64,000 nucleotides of DNA, taken from Blasia pusilla. Taxonomy: Eukaryota; Marchantiophyta; Marchantiopsida; Blasiales. The notes under the pieces are model-generated. The model was given only the letters and a program-made list of their open reading frames with translations, made no database searches and was not told where the DNA came from. Position 1 is the first letter of the stretch. The number at the start of each line of letters is the position of its first letter. The translations under genes and the position numbers were made by a program. Where the stretch lies: the NCBI GenBank assembly GCA_050084515.1, contig CM114271.1, forward strand, positions 14,136,001 through 14,200,000, in the 5' to 3' direction. This document shows positions 53,582-64,000 of the stretch, piece after piece.

Positions 53582-55219
53582 ATGGTTCAAAAACATGATC
53601 TTTTAGCATGGTCTCCGGTTCATGAAATAGGAAAAGACATCCATTCCTTTCCATCCAATAGTTGTTGTCTTGTAATACATGTCCTTTTGAACGTTGAACG
53701 CAACCAACACAATTCAATTGTAAGCTCCACAAATAGGGCATTGTGGGGCTTGCTATGGAATCTACTGCGATGCGATGATGGTAAATGATGGCTTGCAGGA
53801 TCACCTCATGTGACCATCTTTCTCTCTGATTCGATTTGTGGTCAATCGGTGAAAACAAGAGTTCTAATCTTTACATTGTAGCATCCGAACTTGATCATTG
53901 GGCACGAATCGAACAATCAACAGTTGACGAATTCATCACTTCAATGTTGATGCGAGCAATTTATCACTTTGAGGACCACTTCATCACTTTGAGAAGCATC
54001 TGGAGTGGAGCATCCTGATCCCGTAATCGAATTTCCGTGCGTGGTGAAACCAACGAGTGCAAATGGTGTGTGGTCCTAATCCAACTCTTTACCCTTTTAA
54101 TCCCGGGCATGTACCTACTTGTTACGGCCCCTACAAGATGTCCACTCCCAAGTGCATAGCCTGCAAGATGCAAGTTGTTATGCATGTTCTCTACCCTAGG
54201 ATATGAGTTTTTAATGGTAGGATGTTAGCATCCGTGCTAGTTTTAATTCTTTCATTAATACGCAATAGAATTGTATCCACAATGTTATTCCTAGTCCTTT
54301 TTAGCCGTCTCCCGAGTTCTCCGAGCCGTGTTACTCAAGAGTTCGATGTGTTTCTCCCTATCCTTACTGCCGTTTTCGTCCGAATTGGAATCCGAGTTAC
54401 TCGGTTATGTCCCGGTGTAGACATTACAAAACTCAAAACCCTGAAAAGGAGACGGATGGTTTCGAAGCTTCTAATCAAATTTCTGCGCAAGTCAAAACGC
54501 TGCAAGACGAATCATCAAGACTTGGGCAGTAGGTTCTCTTCGTCTTCGATAGGATTTCTGTCATTGTTGTGGATGGAGATGCCCGATTTCAGTTAGGGAG
54601 CCCAAGTAAGAAGTTCCATAAGTCCATGATTGGCACAGCTTACCTAAAGTGCCATCCGTCTTGCAAGACCAAGTGTGGGACCTTCGACTTAGGGTAGGTC
54701 CCCATGGGGTAAGTTTGAGGTCGTAGGGTCCCCCATCTCGGGGAATTTGATGGACCGAATACCAATCCCAACCCGCAAAAATCAATGCTCGGAAATTCCA
54801 CACAAAAATTCAGAAGACGATCATCGGATCGTCTTCGGGATTTTTGGGAGATATCTCTAAACCGATTTTGTAACCGGAATTGCTTGACCGCCTCCAACAG
54901 TACCCACGCGACGGACTCCACGGGACCGGGAGTGGGGTAAGGGGGTTAGGGCTTTCCGGAGTCCTACAGGCTATGAGTTGTGGTCCACTCCAGGGCAGCT
55001 GAGTCTCTCCTGCGAAACGAAACGAAGGGCTGGCGATGCACCAGCAGGAGCTGGAATTCAGAGGCCGCCATCGACCACAGACGTCAAGAGACTTTCGATC
55101 GCCACGCAAACGTGGGATCGTGTCGTGGGGCGGGTTCGTGGGAATGAGGTAGATTGCGTCCGCTAGGCGAAGCGGTGGAGTGAAGAACTGGCACTGCAGC
55201 ACTGGATCGCTTCCGTACG
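53582..55219. other. About 1.6 kb between the transposase-like gene and the dioxygenase gene
   Basis: No domain was recognised on either strand. 54222-54596 is open on the plus strand but looks like chance (many Leu/Ser/Arg, no motif). 54980-55399 is probably promoter and 5' UTR of the dioxygenase gene. Confidence 0.35.
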
Positions 55220-55399
55220 TTGCGGAAGGCTGATAGCGGGATGAAGTCCTGCTGCAGATGCGAAGCTTTGACAGCATTGCCAGGGTCTTCAGCTTCATCG
55301 GTGAACTCCCCGTTCTTCACAGGTGCGAGGCGGGACTCTCGCAGGATCTGGGCAGTGCTTGCGACAATTGCAAACGTTTATCCCAAAATCTGTGTCACG

Positions 55400-57722
55400 A
55401 TGGCTGGAAACGGAGTCGAAACACCTTCGCACGCGATGCCCAAGGCTATGAGCATACGCGAGATTGCAGAAGATTACATGAGTAAGGGAAGGGCGGAAAT
55501 CTCACCTAATGTCCATGTAGCCGCGGAAGAGCGCCCCACCGTAAGGTACAATGAGTACTCCTTGGATCTGCCAGTGATAGATCTCTCCCTCGCGGAGACG
55601 GACAGGTCCGCGCTTGTGAAGCAGGTGGGAGAAGCGGCTACCACATGGGGATTCTTCCAAATTGTGAACCATGGCCTCTCGGAGGAAGTTTTGGGAGAAG
55701 TGGAAGCGGAAGGCCTGAAGTTCTTCAACCTGCCGCGCGAAGAGAAGCTGAAGATCAAGCAAGGGTATACGGACAACTCCACACTGGAAAAGGCATCGAG
55801 CCTGCATTGGGCCGAGGGCTGGATGACGAGTTACTCTCCCATCTCCAACATTGAGGTGGCAATCGCCAACGTCTTCCCCGATGGCAACCCCGCACTCAGG
55901 TTTGAAATCTCTCCACTCCATGAATTCGAGCCTCCGTTTAGAGACCGCTGGCGCTGGGGCTATGGCCGACCCTGCCACATTAGGAACACGTTTCCCTTTA
56001 GGTGCGCGCAAAAATCCAATCCCTTTCACTGGCAATAAATCCTCTTCATGGGGAGCGTCCAAGAGTGAGTTAAGTGGTAAGGGATTTAAGATCCTCTCCT
56101 AGAAGACTTGTGTACCTGGGGTGGGCGCTGCCCTGTGCTCACCCCAGGGAAGTGGCGGCCCTTATCTAGGACTTGGATGATCCGTGTTCGAGAGGAAGAA
56201 CGCTTTATCTATGCTCTCTGATGAAGAACTTGGGACAAGTTCAGGCCTTCATTAAATTGCAACTGATATTCGGACGCAACATCTGAGAAATTCGCAGAAG
56301 GGTCCCTTAGGCTTCGGGCGGACTAAAAATCTAACTCGTGTCTACATAACGACTTGAGTCTCCCTCTCCATCTGGCAGGAGCTTGTTGATTTAAGAGAGG
56401 TTCCTTATCGGGCACTATGGAAAATGATGTGAATTGGGTGCTCGTGCGTGCGTCCAGGGACGCGCTCAACAGATTCGCTTCTGCTTCGGAAACCTTGAAC
56501 GAACTGATTTTGGAGGTGCTGGCGGAGAATGTGGGCCTGGATAAAGACTTCTTTTCTAAGCACTTGAACGAGAAGAGAACGACAGTCATGAGGTGGAACT
56601 TCTATCCGGCCTGCCCTTGGCCCGAGGGAACTCTCGGAGCTAAAGGCCACACGGATGGGTCTTCTCTCACGGTTCTACAGCAGGACAAAGTGGGAGGATT
56701 GCAGATTTACCGAGATGGGGCCTGGCTGGGTGTCAAGCCACTGGAAGGTGCACTGGTAGTGAATGTCGGCGACGCTATGCATGTGAGTGTTCTCCTTTCG
56801 TCTCTCACTCCCCCCACTCCCTCTTTTCTCGCGCTCTTAGACTAGCAGACAGTAAACTCAAGCACCTCATCACTTCACTAATCGTCCCCAGCCCCTCTCA
56901 TGATCTATCTGATTCTCCCGCATGATCCAATTGGGGTCTAGATGGTAACGTCATGATCGAGCTCTGTCTGCGTGGTCACGATAGCCATGATCGCCAATCG
57001 TGAATGCGCCTGTACAATTCCCGGTGGCTACCCTCCATTTGTAGATTCGGTCGTCCTCGTAGTGAACATTTGCAATAACTGGCCACCTTTTCCCAATCTC
57101 CGCTGGATAGTAGGCTCTGCTGAGTTCGAGCAGCTCGGTGACAAAAGCACCCATCGGCAATTGGAGTCTCCCCCTCGGAATTGTTGGAATTTCAAAGTGA
57201 CGAACGTTGTGATGATCGCGTCGCACTGACTCCCAATAGTCAGGTAATTCCCCCGAATGCCACAAATGTTGCAAGGAGATTCCACTCCTCCTGAGTGAGT
57301 AACGTTGTCACGCGATGAAGACCACCGACACAGAGTTAAGCGTCGTGGTTGCTTGCTCGTCTGCAGAGAAGAGGTGAGTTCTTCCATCCTCCCTGATTCG
57401 CCACAAATCTGATGAATCCGCTCCTCGTGGTGCGTGGATCCCGCAGGCGTGGAGTAATGGCATCTACAAGAGCGTGTTGCACCGAGTTGTGCTCAACAAG
57501 GACGTAGACCGTCTCTCTCTCGCCTGTTTCCTCAATGTGGACGGCAGTCTTCTCATCTCAGCACCAGACCAGCTCATCACGGAAGATCGCCCTCGCCTGT
57601 ACAGACCCTTCGAGTTTCTTGATTATGTTCATCAAGTTGTCAATTTGAGGCTTGCCCAAGCTGAAGATCCTGATTCTGTGAGCAGTGGTCATGTTCTGGA
57701 CCTGCTCAGGATCGAGAACTGA
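55400..57722 (+). CDS. 2-oxoglutarate/Fe(II)-dependent dioxygenase, three exons
   Basis: Exons 55400-55899, 56458-56782 and 57447-57722 give 366 residues. Borders fit GT..AG (CAG/GTTTGA, TCCAG/GGA, CAT/GTGAGT, CGCAG/GCG) and keep the frame. The N-terminal DIOX_N domain has LPVIDLSL and WGFFQIVNHGLSEEV. The catalytic double-stranded beta-helix has MRWNFYPACPWP, the iron ligands H231 and D233 (GHTDGSSLTVLQQD) and H287 (VLHRVV), and the 2-oxoglutarate-binding R297-x-S299. Length and intron positions fit the plant soluble DOXC class, which oxidises small metabolites such as flavonoids, hormones or coumarin precursors; the substrate cannot be told. ATG at 55400 is chosen because MAGNGVETPS starts a normal N-terminus; the frame is also open to 55220. 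No defect was seen. It is the best candidate for a working host gene here. Confidence 0.88.
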
Positions 57723-59524
57723 CAGGAAGTTGACCTTAGTGTCAGTTCTGGAGACACGCAAATGTAGAAGGCCCATGTAATTATTGACATACGGTGTACA
57801 TACTCTTTTCAGACTTCAAATTCACTGGCGATGGTCATGCGGTGAGAGCTGATTCTACTGCCCAACTTTCACAAGGGTGTAATTAGGGACCCATTCTGCC
57901 GAGACGATCGGCAAGTATGGTGTTTACTACCTCGCGTATGTATACGCTTTCCTATTTCAATAATCTAGCCGGTGCCCGTGCTAGTTTATCGGAATAGACC
58001 AGGACGAATGAAAGTAGACTTATCTGATGTCAAAGGAGGTTAGGGGAGAACGTTAAGTGTTAGAGGACACAAAAGACACATGTCAAGGGAGGTTAGGGGA
58101 GAACGTTAAGTGTTAGAAGACACATATGTGTCCTCTAAAACTTAATGTCATAAGACACCCTTATGGGTGTCAAATGGGTTATGATTTTTATGATAATGGA
58201 TGACCTTTTGAAAAAATAATTCAAAAAAGACAAAAGTAACTTAATAGAATTTTGTTCCGAATCATATTAGATGTGTGATATTAGATATTAGATATTAGAT
58301 GTGTGATAATGAATTTGATGGCGGTAGGTGTATAGTACCATAAATAGTGGGACTATTAGGAAAAAATTGCATTTTTAAAAGAATTCCTACATGATAGGAA
58401 GGGAAAACGTTTTTAATTGTGAACCATGTACATTTTGTTTAAATTTTATTGAAGAGTGAAATTATGTATGGGACAAGATGTGGCATTCATTAGAAGAAAG
58501 ATTTTATTAAAAATTTTAAAACGAAAAATATATTTGAATTTTTAAATGAAAAATATTATTATCTAAAATAATAATCGTGGCAATTCATATCTAATATGGT
58601 GAAAAAATTTTAATTTGAATGGAAATTACGAATATATAGCATTCAAACTTTTATGGAAGAATGAAATTATTTAGAGATTTAAGATATTATGGAAAAATGA
58701 TATATTCTTATTTTTTAAAATTAAAAATAAACGAGTCAAAAGGAATGTCGTGCACAAAGTGAGGAGATTTGTCCTGAGTGGAAATGCGTTACAATAAAGC
58801 TCTACGAGTTTGCCCTAGCTTCGATTTGTGCCGCGTGCGCTATATCCTGATGTCTCACACGAAATCTATCTCTTGTTGCCCTTAGAGGGAGCAAACAATT
58901 TCTTATTGCCCGTAGGATAGGAAATATTTACACCACTAGGTGCCTTGAGGATGGTCAGGGCGAAAACATGAAAACAGAGCAACCACTTGAAGTAACCGCT
59001 TCACATCGTCCAGCAGACGATGCGCGGGCTCAGAGGTCCTGAAGTAGTGAGGGAAAGGGATACCAACCCAGCCAGGCCACGAAGGCGACTAGTCAGAACA
59101 CGATCCATAGTTTTTGAAATGTCTCGAGCAAATCCTCTCGCCGGCCTACCCGAAAGAATTGTTGGCAAAGCGACGCCATTTTTTTTGTTGCCCGGCTGCC
59201 ACATGTCAAGCAAAGAAATGATAGCAAATCAAGAAGGCAATCTCGAATAAAAAAAAATCTAAATGAAAAATTTCACTCTTTTAAAGAATTCTATTTTGCA
59301 ATATAAATAAAATCTCACTCCCCTAAATAGTCTCACCATTTCATAAAAGTTTAATAATACCTATTTAAAATAATTAAATATGAACGGATGACCCTCCACT
59401 CTTCTCACCAAAATAACTTTAATTAACTATATTATTAATTAACAAAAGTATTTCTCTCTTCCATTAAAGCTTATTTTAAAAATATGACTTAGGAATTAAA
59501 AGATAAAATTTAAAATAAATTATT
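57723..59524. other. Non-coding, AT-rich, with a small tandem duplication
   Basis: 58030-58135 holds two copies of GGTTAGGGGAGAACGTTAAGTG plus TTAGARGACAC. 58150-58740 and 59260-59520 are very AT-rich. 58890-59265 contains the second copy of the dispersed repeat at 14512. No gene was recognised. Confidence 0.5.
58890..59265. repeat. Dispersed repeat, copy 2
   Basis: TTTCTTATTGCCCGTAGGAT (58900), then TTTTTGTTGCCCGGCTGCCA and GCAAATCAAGAAGGCA (59180-59245). The block order matches 14512-14625, but about 250 bp is inserted between the first and second blocks. Confidence 0.55.
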
Positions 59525-60062
59525 TTGTTATTATGTGCCTTCTCTCGACAGATGGCCCTCTTAGTAATCCCTGATAAACCGCCCTCTAACCCATTAGGAT
59601 GGTTCGTCGGAGATTTTTCATATTTGAAAAAATGTCGATATTTGTATCCTCCTCTTTTTTCATCATTTGAACGGAGCGGTATTTCCCGAGCTATTCCCGG
59701 CGAATCGGAAGTTCGCAGTACACCAACGTGGATTGATGGATGGAAGTTGCAAACAGGTCCCGGACAGCCTCTTCCACGCAGCGTGAACCGTGATACACGG
59801 AGGCCCCGTCGGCTCTCACACTCGTGGAGGCTCCCTCCCTCTGAAGTCCGCACGCACAGCTTTCTCGAGCGGGCTCCATGTGCAGCAGCAATTGCCCAAA
59901 TCTCTCATGAGCCCACTAGATAGAAGTAGCACAAATCTCTCACGAAGCTCTGGGAAGAAGCGGGAATCTCTTAGAAGAGTTTGAGAAGCAGACGAGCGGA
60001 GTACGTCTACAGCTGCGAGTCGCAGCGGCGGAATCGCGCGGGGGAGGATCGCAGAATCGAGA

Positions 60063-61412
60063 ATGAGGAAAATCCTCCATAGCCTGAGAGCCGGCTTGAC
60101 CAGCGCGCCAGCGTCCCTCAGCAGCCCAGACGCCGGAGACCCGCGGACGCGCCGCAGCGCTGAGATCTCGAACTATGACATTGGGGATTGCAGGAGCTTG
60201 AAGGTGAGTGCGAGAAATGGTAACAGTAAGGGCGGAGGAGAGCTGCACACGAAACTGGATTCACTGCGGGCTCTCCGAGACGCTTCTTCGCGGCCATACG
60301 ATTGGGAAGAGAGTCATTTAGAGTGCGGGAGAGTCGCTTCGCGTGATCAGGCGCACGCGCTGAAGGCGCTAGCGGTGGCAACTTCGCAGTGCCAATTGAA
60401 CGGAACTACTCTAGACACGCAGCCACGGCGCATTCCTCCGAAATTGCACGCTCTCAGAGCCTCCATCGCCAGTGCGCCGGCCTCCCTGCACGGGAATCTG
60501 CACTCCATCTGCTACGAGTCGCTCTTCAGAAGCGGAGATATTAGCAGTCGTCGCCCGAGGCTGGACGCGCGCGCTCTGAGATTGAGGTCGAGGAATATTT
60601 CGAGCTCTGCGTGGCCACGAGCGTCGACGCAATCCGGAATTTCAAGCTCTCCCGACTGTCACAGGCCGCCTCGCAGCGGAAATCGGAGGCCTCCCCGTCC
60701 TCCGTATGCTTCTGTGGCTTCCAGAGGCGGCGTACGAAGTGCTCCCTCGTCGCAGTCCACCGTCTCTCACGATTCCTACCGATTGCAGGCCTCCCGCCTT
60801 CGTGGATCGAATTGGCAGATGGATCACGCCAGGCCTTTCATCGCTGCAACGTCCGCGCTCGCGAGGCCTGTATCCGCTCCTGCAGACCACCAATCGCAAG
60901 CGCAGCACTTCGGACAACAGCCTATGGTGGCACCTTCTCGCAGACGTCCCACCAAAGCGGTCTCGTTCAACTGCCAATCGCCTACACCCTCTCCTTACAA
61001 CTGCCGGATGAGCAATCGCGTTAGGAAATCCGGCCATCATTTGGCCTCCGGATCGCCCGCCCGCCGATTGGCAATGCAGGAAGAATTGAACGGGCCCCAG
61101 CAATTGCAGAGCTCCTCGAGAAAGGGGAGCACAAGCGGTGGTAGCTACGCAGCTCGAGCCCGAGCTCGAAATCCATCGATGCTCTTGCATCAAGACGCCC
61201 ATAGACTGGCGTGCGACATGGGGACGCTGGAGGAGGAACTCGCGGCCACGCAGGCGTGGTGTGCAAGGCTGGGCAGAAGCTTGCAGCACCAGAAGATGAT
61301 GCTGCGTCTCATCAAGAAGAGTAATAAGCGCCCGACTTCGCTAGGGAGTGCTGTTTTGAGTGACATAAAGACCTTAGCCAACCCCATGGCCAGACGACTC
61401 ATGCCCACGTGA
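60063..61412 (+). CDS. Basic Ser/Arg-rich protein of unknown function
   Basis: A continuous 449-codon frame is unusual in this stop-rich window. The protein is rich in Ser, Arg and Ala with low-complexity stretches. A short motif is repeated: LRAGLTSAPASL at residues 8-19 and LRASIASAPASL at 131-142. Near the C-terminus (about 390-435) a segment including EEELAATQAWCARLGRSL can form an amphipathic helix or coiled coil. There is no signal peptide, membrane segment or known catalytic motif. Basic charge suggests a nuclear or cytoskeleton-associated protein, but this is a guess. The 5' side (59640-60060) is GC-rich and could be promoter and UTR. A GTGAGT at about 60205 could be an alternative donor. 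Confidence 0.6.
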   Translation: MRKILHSLRAGLTSAPASLSSPDAGDPRTRRSAEISNYDIGDCRSLKVSARNGNSKGGGELHTKLDSLRALRDASSRPYDWEESHLECGRVASRDQAHALKALAVATSQCQLNGTTLDTQPRRIPPKLHALRASIASAPASLHGNLHSICYESLFRSGDISSRRPRLDARALRLRSRNISSSAWPRASTQSGISSSPDCHRPPRSGNRRPPRPPYASVASRGGVRSAPSSQSTVSHDSYRLQASRLRGSNWQMDHARPFIAATSALARPVSAPADHQSQAQHFGQQPMVAPSRRRPTKAVSFNCQSPTPSPYNCRMSNRVRKSGHHLASGSPARRLAMQEELNGPQQLQSSSRKGSTSGGSYAARARARNPSMLLHQDAHRLACDMGTLEEELAATQAWCARLGRSLQHQKMMLRLIKKSNKRPTSLGSAVLSDIKTLANPMARRLMPT

Positions 61413-61697
61413 TGGTGAATTCGCCAAATCGCAAAGCGAGATCGGAAACCCCATCTCCGACTGAACCTGGTTTTAAATCGTCGATCGCCTCAGCAGCTGA
61501 GATCCAAAGCTGGAAGAGCTGTTCCAACCGGAGAACAACTTGCTTTCGAGTTTCACGCGCTAGGATCCATGGATGCCTCGCTCGGCCCGATCGAGCATGC
61601 AGCGTGGATCATGTGGAATTGCTACTAGCACTGTGGAGGTCACCACCGATCATTCAGCTTACGCCGTGCGTATCCTAGGGGAATCTTGATCACGAAC

Positions 61698-61856
61698 ATG
61701 AATTCTGAAAACGATGATTCATACCGATCCGACTACAATGAATCACCTGAGAGGTTCTCCTCGCGAGTCGTGAAGGTCCTGCTGGACAAAACCAGGAGCG
61801 CTTATTTGCTACCGGAAAATGGGAGTCCAGGGATGCAACAGGACTTTCTCCCATAG
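61698..61856 (+). CDS. Small 52-codon ORF, acidic then amphipathic
   Basis: It reads MNSENDDSYRSDYNESPERF at the start and then a helix-like SSRVVKVLLDKTRSAYLL, ending at TAG 61854-61856. Composition is protein-like. It could be a last exon of the upstream 60063 gene by splicing, or a separate small gene. No family was recognised. Confidence 0.3.
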   Translation: MNSENDDSYRSDYNESPERFSSRVVKVLLDKTRSAYLLPENGSPGMQQDFLP

Positions 61857-61872
61857 GTTTCAATCTTGTTAA

Positions 61873-61964
61873 GGCGGTGCATCACTTCATTGATCTCTCC
61901 GGAGAAAGAGAGAGAGCCACGGAGTGATGCACCGCCATAACAAGCTTGCTATGGCGGTGCATCA
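61873..61964. repeat. Triple inverted motif GGCGGTGCATCA forming a near-perfect 40-bp palindrome
   Basis: GGCGGTGCATCACT at 61873-61886, its inverse AGTGATGCACCGCC at 61923-61936, and a third copy TATGGCGGTGCATCA at 61950-61964. 61925-61964 is a palindrome with one mismatched pair and CAAGCTTG at its centre. Two alternative hairpins are possible. Confidence 0.85.
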
Positions 61965-64000
61965 ATTCATTTTCAAGGGCCTTGAGCTTAACGGAGGGGA
62001 CGGTTTGGAGCGACGAATCCATGAAGCTTGCAGATCCAGAACCGGTCCGGTCAACAATTGGGGGTATCACTCCGGATCATCCTTCTCCATACATTCATCG
62101 CCTTCGCTCTCGATCCGTGACCCATACCGTACCACGTTAGGATCTTCCCAAATGTCGGACCACATAATTTGCACTTTGAAAGTAGGAAGGTCACATATTC
62201 AACTTCGGACCCTTGTGAGATGTGATCATTTGAAAAGCGGTAAGCTCTAATGTGAATATCCTTCAACGTGAACATGTATTATTATCAGAGATTCTCTGGA
62301 ACAAAATTAGAAAAAAATTGAATTTATATGCATCATATCGCATACTATACACTAAAAAAATTCTTCAAAACACTTTTTATTTCTTTAAACAAGTTGGGGT
62401 CACTTAAGGGTAATGATGAGAGATTACTCATCATTAGCCGGTAAGGAAAGATGAACGTTCGAGCCGGTGTTTTGTGCTTCCAGAATTGACAACAGGGAGC
62501 ACAAACAAAAACCCTTCCATACATTTCAGTCCTCCTGTCATTGCCATCCATCCATAAGTTCATGGCACGGCGGTGAAACGTTGACACTCCGCTCTCGAGG
62601 CACGAGTCTTTCAGTTACTTGACGGACTGCAGACTGTAGAGATCGTTTTGTCCTCCCTCGATTATTATTAAAAAATGCATGAGGGTTCGACTTTTAGTTT
62701 CTTATTTTGATTATGGTTAGGAAAGCAGAGGAGAGCACCATGAGAGGAAATTGTTTAGAGGGTTTGAAAGGAAGGGACTACTTTTTTAAGAAATTCAAAG
62801 TAAGGTAGGTTTGGGATTTTTTTCTCCTAAATAAGAAAAAATTGTAATGAGGAGAAATTATTTTTCTTCCTAAATGAAAAGATGGATTGAAGGAATTTTC
62901 AAATAGCAAAAGGACCTGAAATTGAGATTTTTAAACGAGGGATCTCCGAAAGGAAAATTATAAAAATTATAAAAATTATTAATAAAACCCACTTTGGCTT
63001 TTCTTAATGGAAAAAATTACTATAATGAACTAATGCAACATGATGGGCATTCTATGTGGTTAGGGGATCCAACTGGCCATGGTTATCCGACTAGTGTCAC
63101 AATTCTCCTTTCTCGAATTCGGTGCCTCAATAATTTTCCTTTCACGAATGATGGACAGAGTGCTAAGTTGCTAACATGGACGGAGAATAGAAAAAAATGA
63201 GGATGGATGAAATGGAGGGGACGAACTTGCACAAAGCGGATTGAGAGGAAAAATGGCCAATAATATGGAGAGAGAAAATTTTGAAAACCCTAAGTTCAAC
63301 GTTGCAACTCAGAACTAATTCATGTAGAGATACGTAAAGATCAGGACAGAAAGTTCCATAGCGCAACAGTTATTGAGAAGACTTAGTCCGAAGAAGTCGA
63401 TCAAGGAACCAATTAATCACTGCGCGGTTTATGAACCCTCGAACATGGCAAGCACCACAACAAGAGAAAATCAATCAAGGGATCAAGTAATTTCGTCCGC
63501 TGGAAATCACACGGTGTCTTGGCAAACACCGATCAGAAAGGGATTTTGATCCATCAATGGTTTTTTGTGAGAAAAACTGGACATTACTAGCAAACAATGC
63601 TACCGTAGCCGTCAAATGCAAGCTCATGACACGCGACGATGCTAAAAGAACTGCGAATGCAGTTCACATGTTGTGAAATTTCCACGGGTCGCATAAGTTT
63701 TACGGCTGAAGAGAGTCCTCCCTCGACGCACAAAGTAGTCGAATGAATCCATATGAGCTCACGGGCCCCTGCCTGAGGACCACCTTGTCCAAACATTTTG
63801 AATCCTTCATCCTACAATCGTCTTCGCAGATTTCCTACCCCTGTCTGTATACAACGTTTTACAACGTGCATCGTTTCACTTTCCCCCAGCTTAGAGCCCT
63901 TGATCTCCACGCAAAGTCCTTTGATTGCCTCTACTAGACATTGGAAATCGAGGTAGGAGGTAGGATATCTGTCTAGAGTACGCTGCACGGGAAGCTTGCA
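61965..64000. other. About 2 kb without a supported gene
   Basis: Mostly AT-rich (62270-63000). 63743-63937 is open on the plus strand and ends with FPQLRALDLHAKSFDCLY, which resembles one leucine-rich-repeat unit. One unit is too little to call a gene, and the window ends soon after. Confidence 0.35.

Noticed and set aside
54222-54596. 124-codon plus-strand ORF as a membrane protein
   Set aside because: The hydrophobic start is short, the composition is Leu/Ser/Arg as expected by chance, and neighbouring frames look alike.
59525-59923. 132-codon plus-strand ORF upstream of the 60063 gene
   Set aside because: No motif; it overlaps probable promoter and UTR and equally long frames occur on the other strand.
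60642-61289. Minus-strand 215-codon ORF as a gene
   Set aside because: It lies wholly within the better supported 60063-61412 plus-strand frame and has no motif; GC-rich DNA favours such mirror ORFs.

Overview
The window looks like repeat-rich nuclear DNA of a plant. It has spliceosomal introns with GT..AG borders, Ty1/copia and Ty3/gypsy retrotransposons, a CACTA-type DNA transposon, a legume-lectin remnant, a U6 snRNA remnant and a plant-type 2-oxoglutarate dioxygenase gene. The retrotransposons carry a DNMT3-ordered cytosine methyltransferase. DNMT3 is known from non-flowering plants and charophytes but is thought lost in flowering plants, so a bryophyte, other seedless plant or streptophyte alga is my guess (low confidence). 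I cannot name the species.

Layout. 1-13171: a copia element, split inside its reverse transcriptase by Ty3 element 1 (2186-11914). 13.1-15.4 kb: an unknown ORF and non-coding repeats. 15362 onward: the end of a CACTA-type element with subterminal TGACT repeats and a minus-strand Ptta/En/Spm-like gene, which is split by Ty3 element 2 (18165-28058). 28.4-43.9 kb: mixed non-coding DNA and gene remnants (coiled-coil ORF, lectin pseudogene, Q-rich pseudogene, U6 pseudogene, a piece of another Ty3 integrase, a minisatellite), ending in an inverted CACTA-type end at 43882. 43932-53581: a BED-finger transposase-like gene, decayed and interrupted after its tenth codon by Ty3 element 3 (43961-49628). 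55400-57722: a three-exon dioxygenase gene that looks intact. 60063-61412: a 449-codon basic ORF of unknown function.

The most unusual content is the Ty3 family. Pol order is Gag, aspartic protease, C5-DNA methyltransferase, RT, RNase H, integrase, PHD finger. All three copies have exact 4-bp target duplications (TCTT, AACC, AAGG), so their ends are firm, and the ends do not match a normal LTR element. A block 'B' of about 480-510 bp (TATA box, conserved hairpins) starts each element. Block 'A' of about 125-130 bp follows the polypurine tract. The full order is B-internal-A-B-A' in elements 1 and 2, and B-internal-A in element 3. This is the split-direct-repeat layout known from PAT/DIRS-type elements, here in an element with a DDE integrase.

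Methyltransferase-bearing retrotransposons have been reported before in dinoflagellates and a charophyte. The combination with a PHD finger and split terminal repeats is what I regard as possibly undescribed. Every Ty3 copy here is defective (stops, frameshifts, deletions), and many stops can be explained by C-to-T changes.
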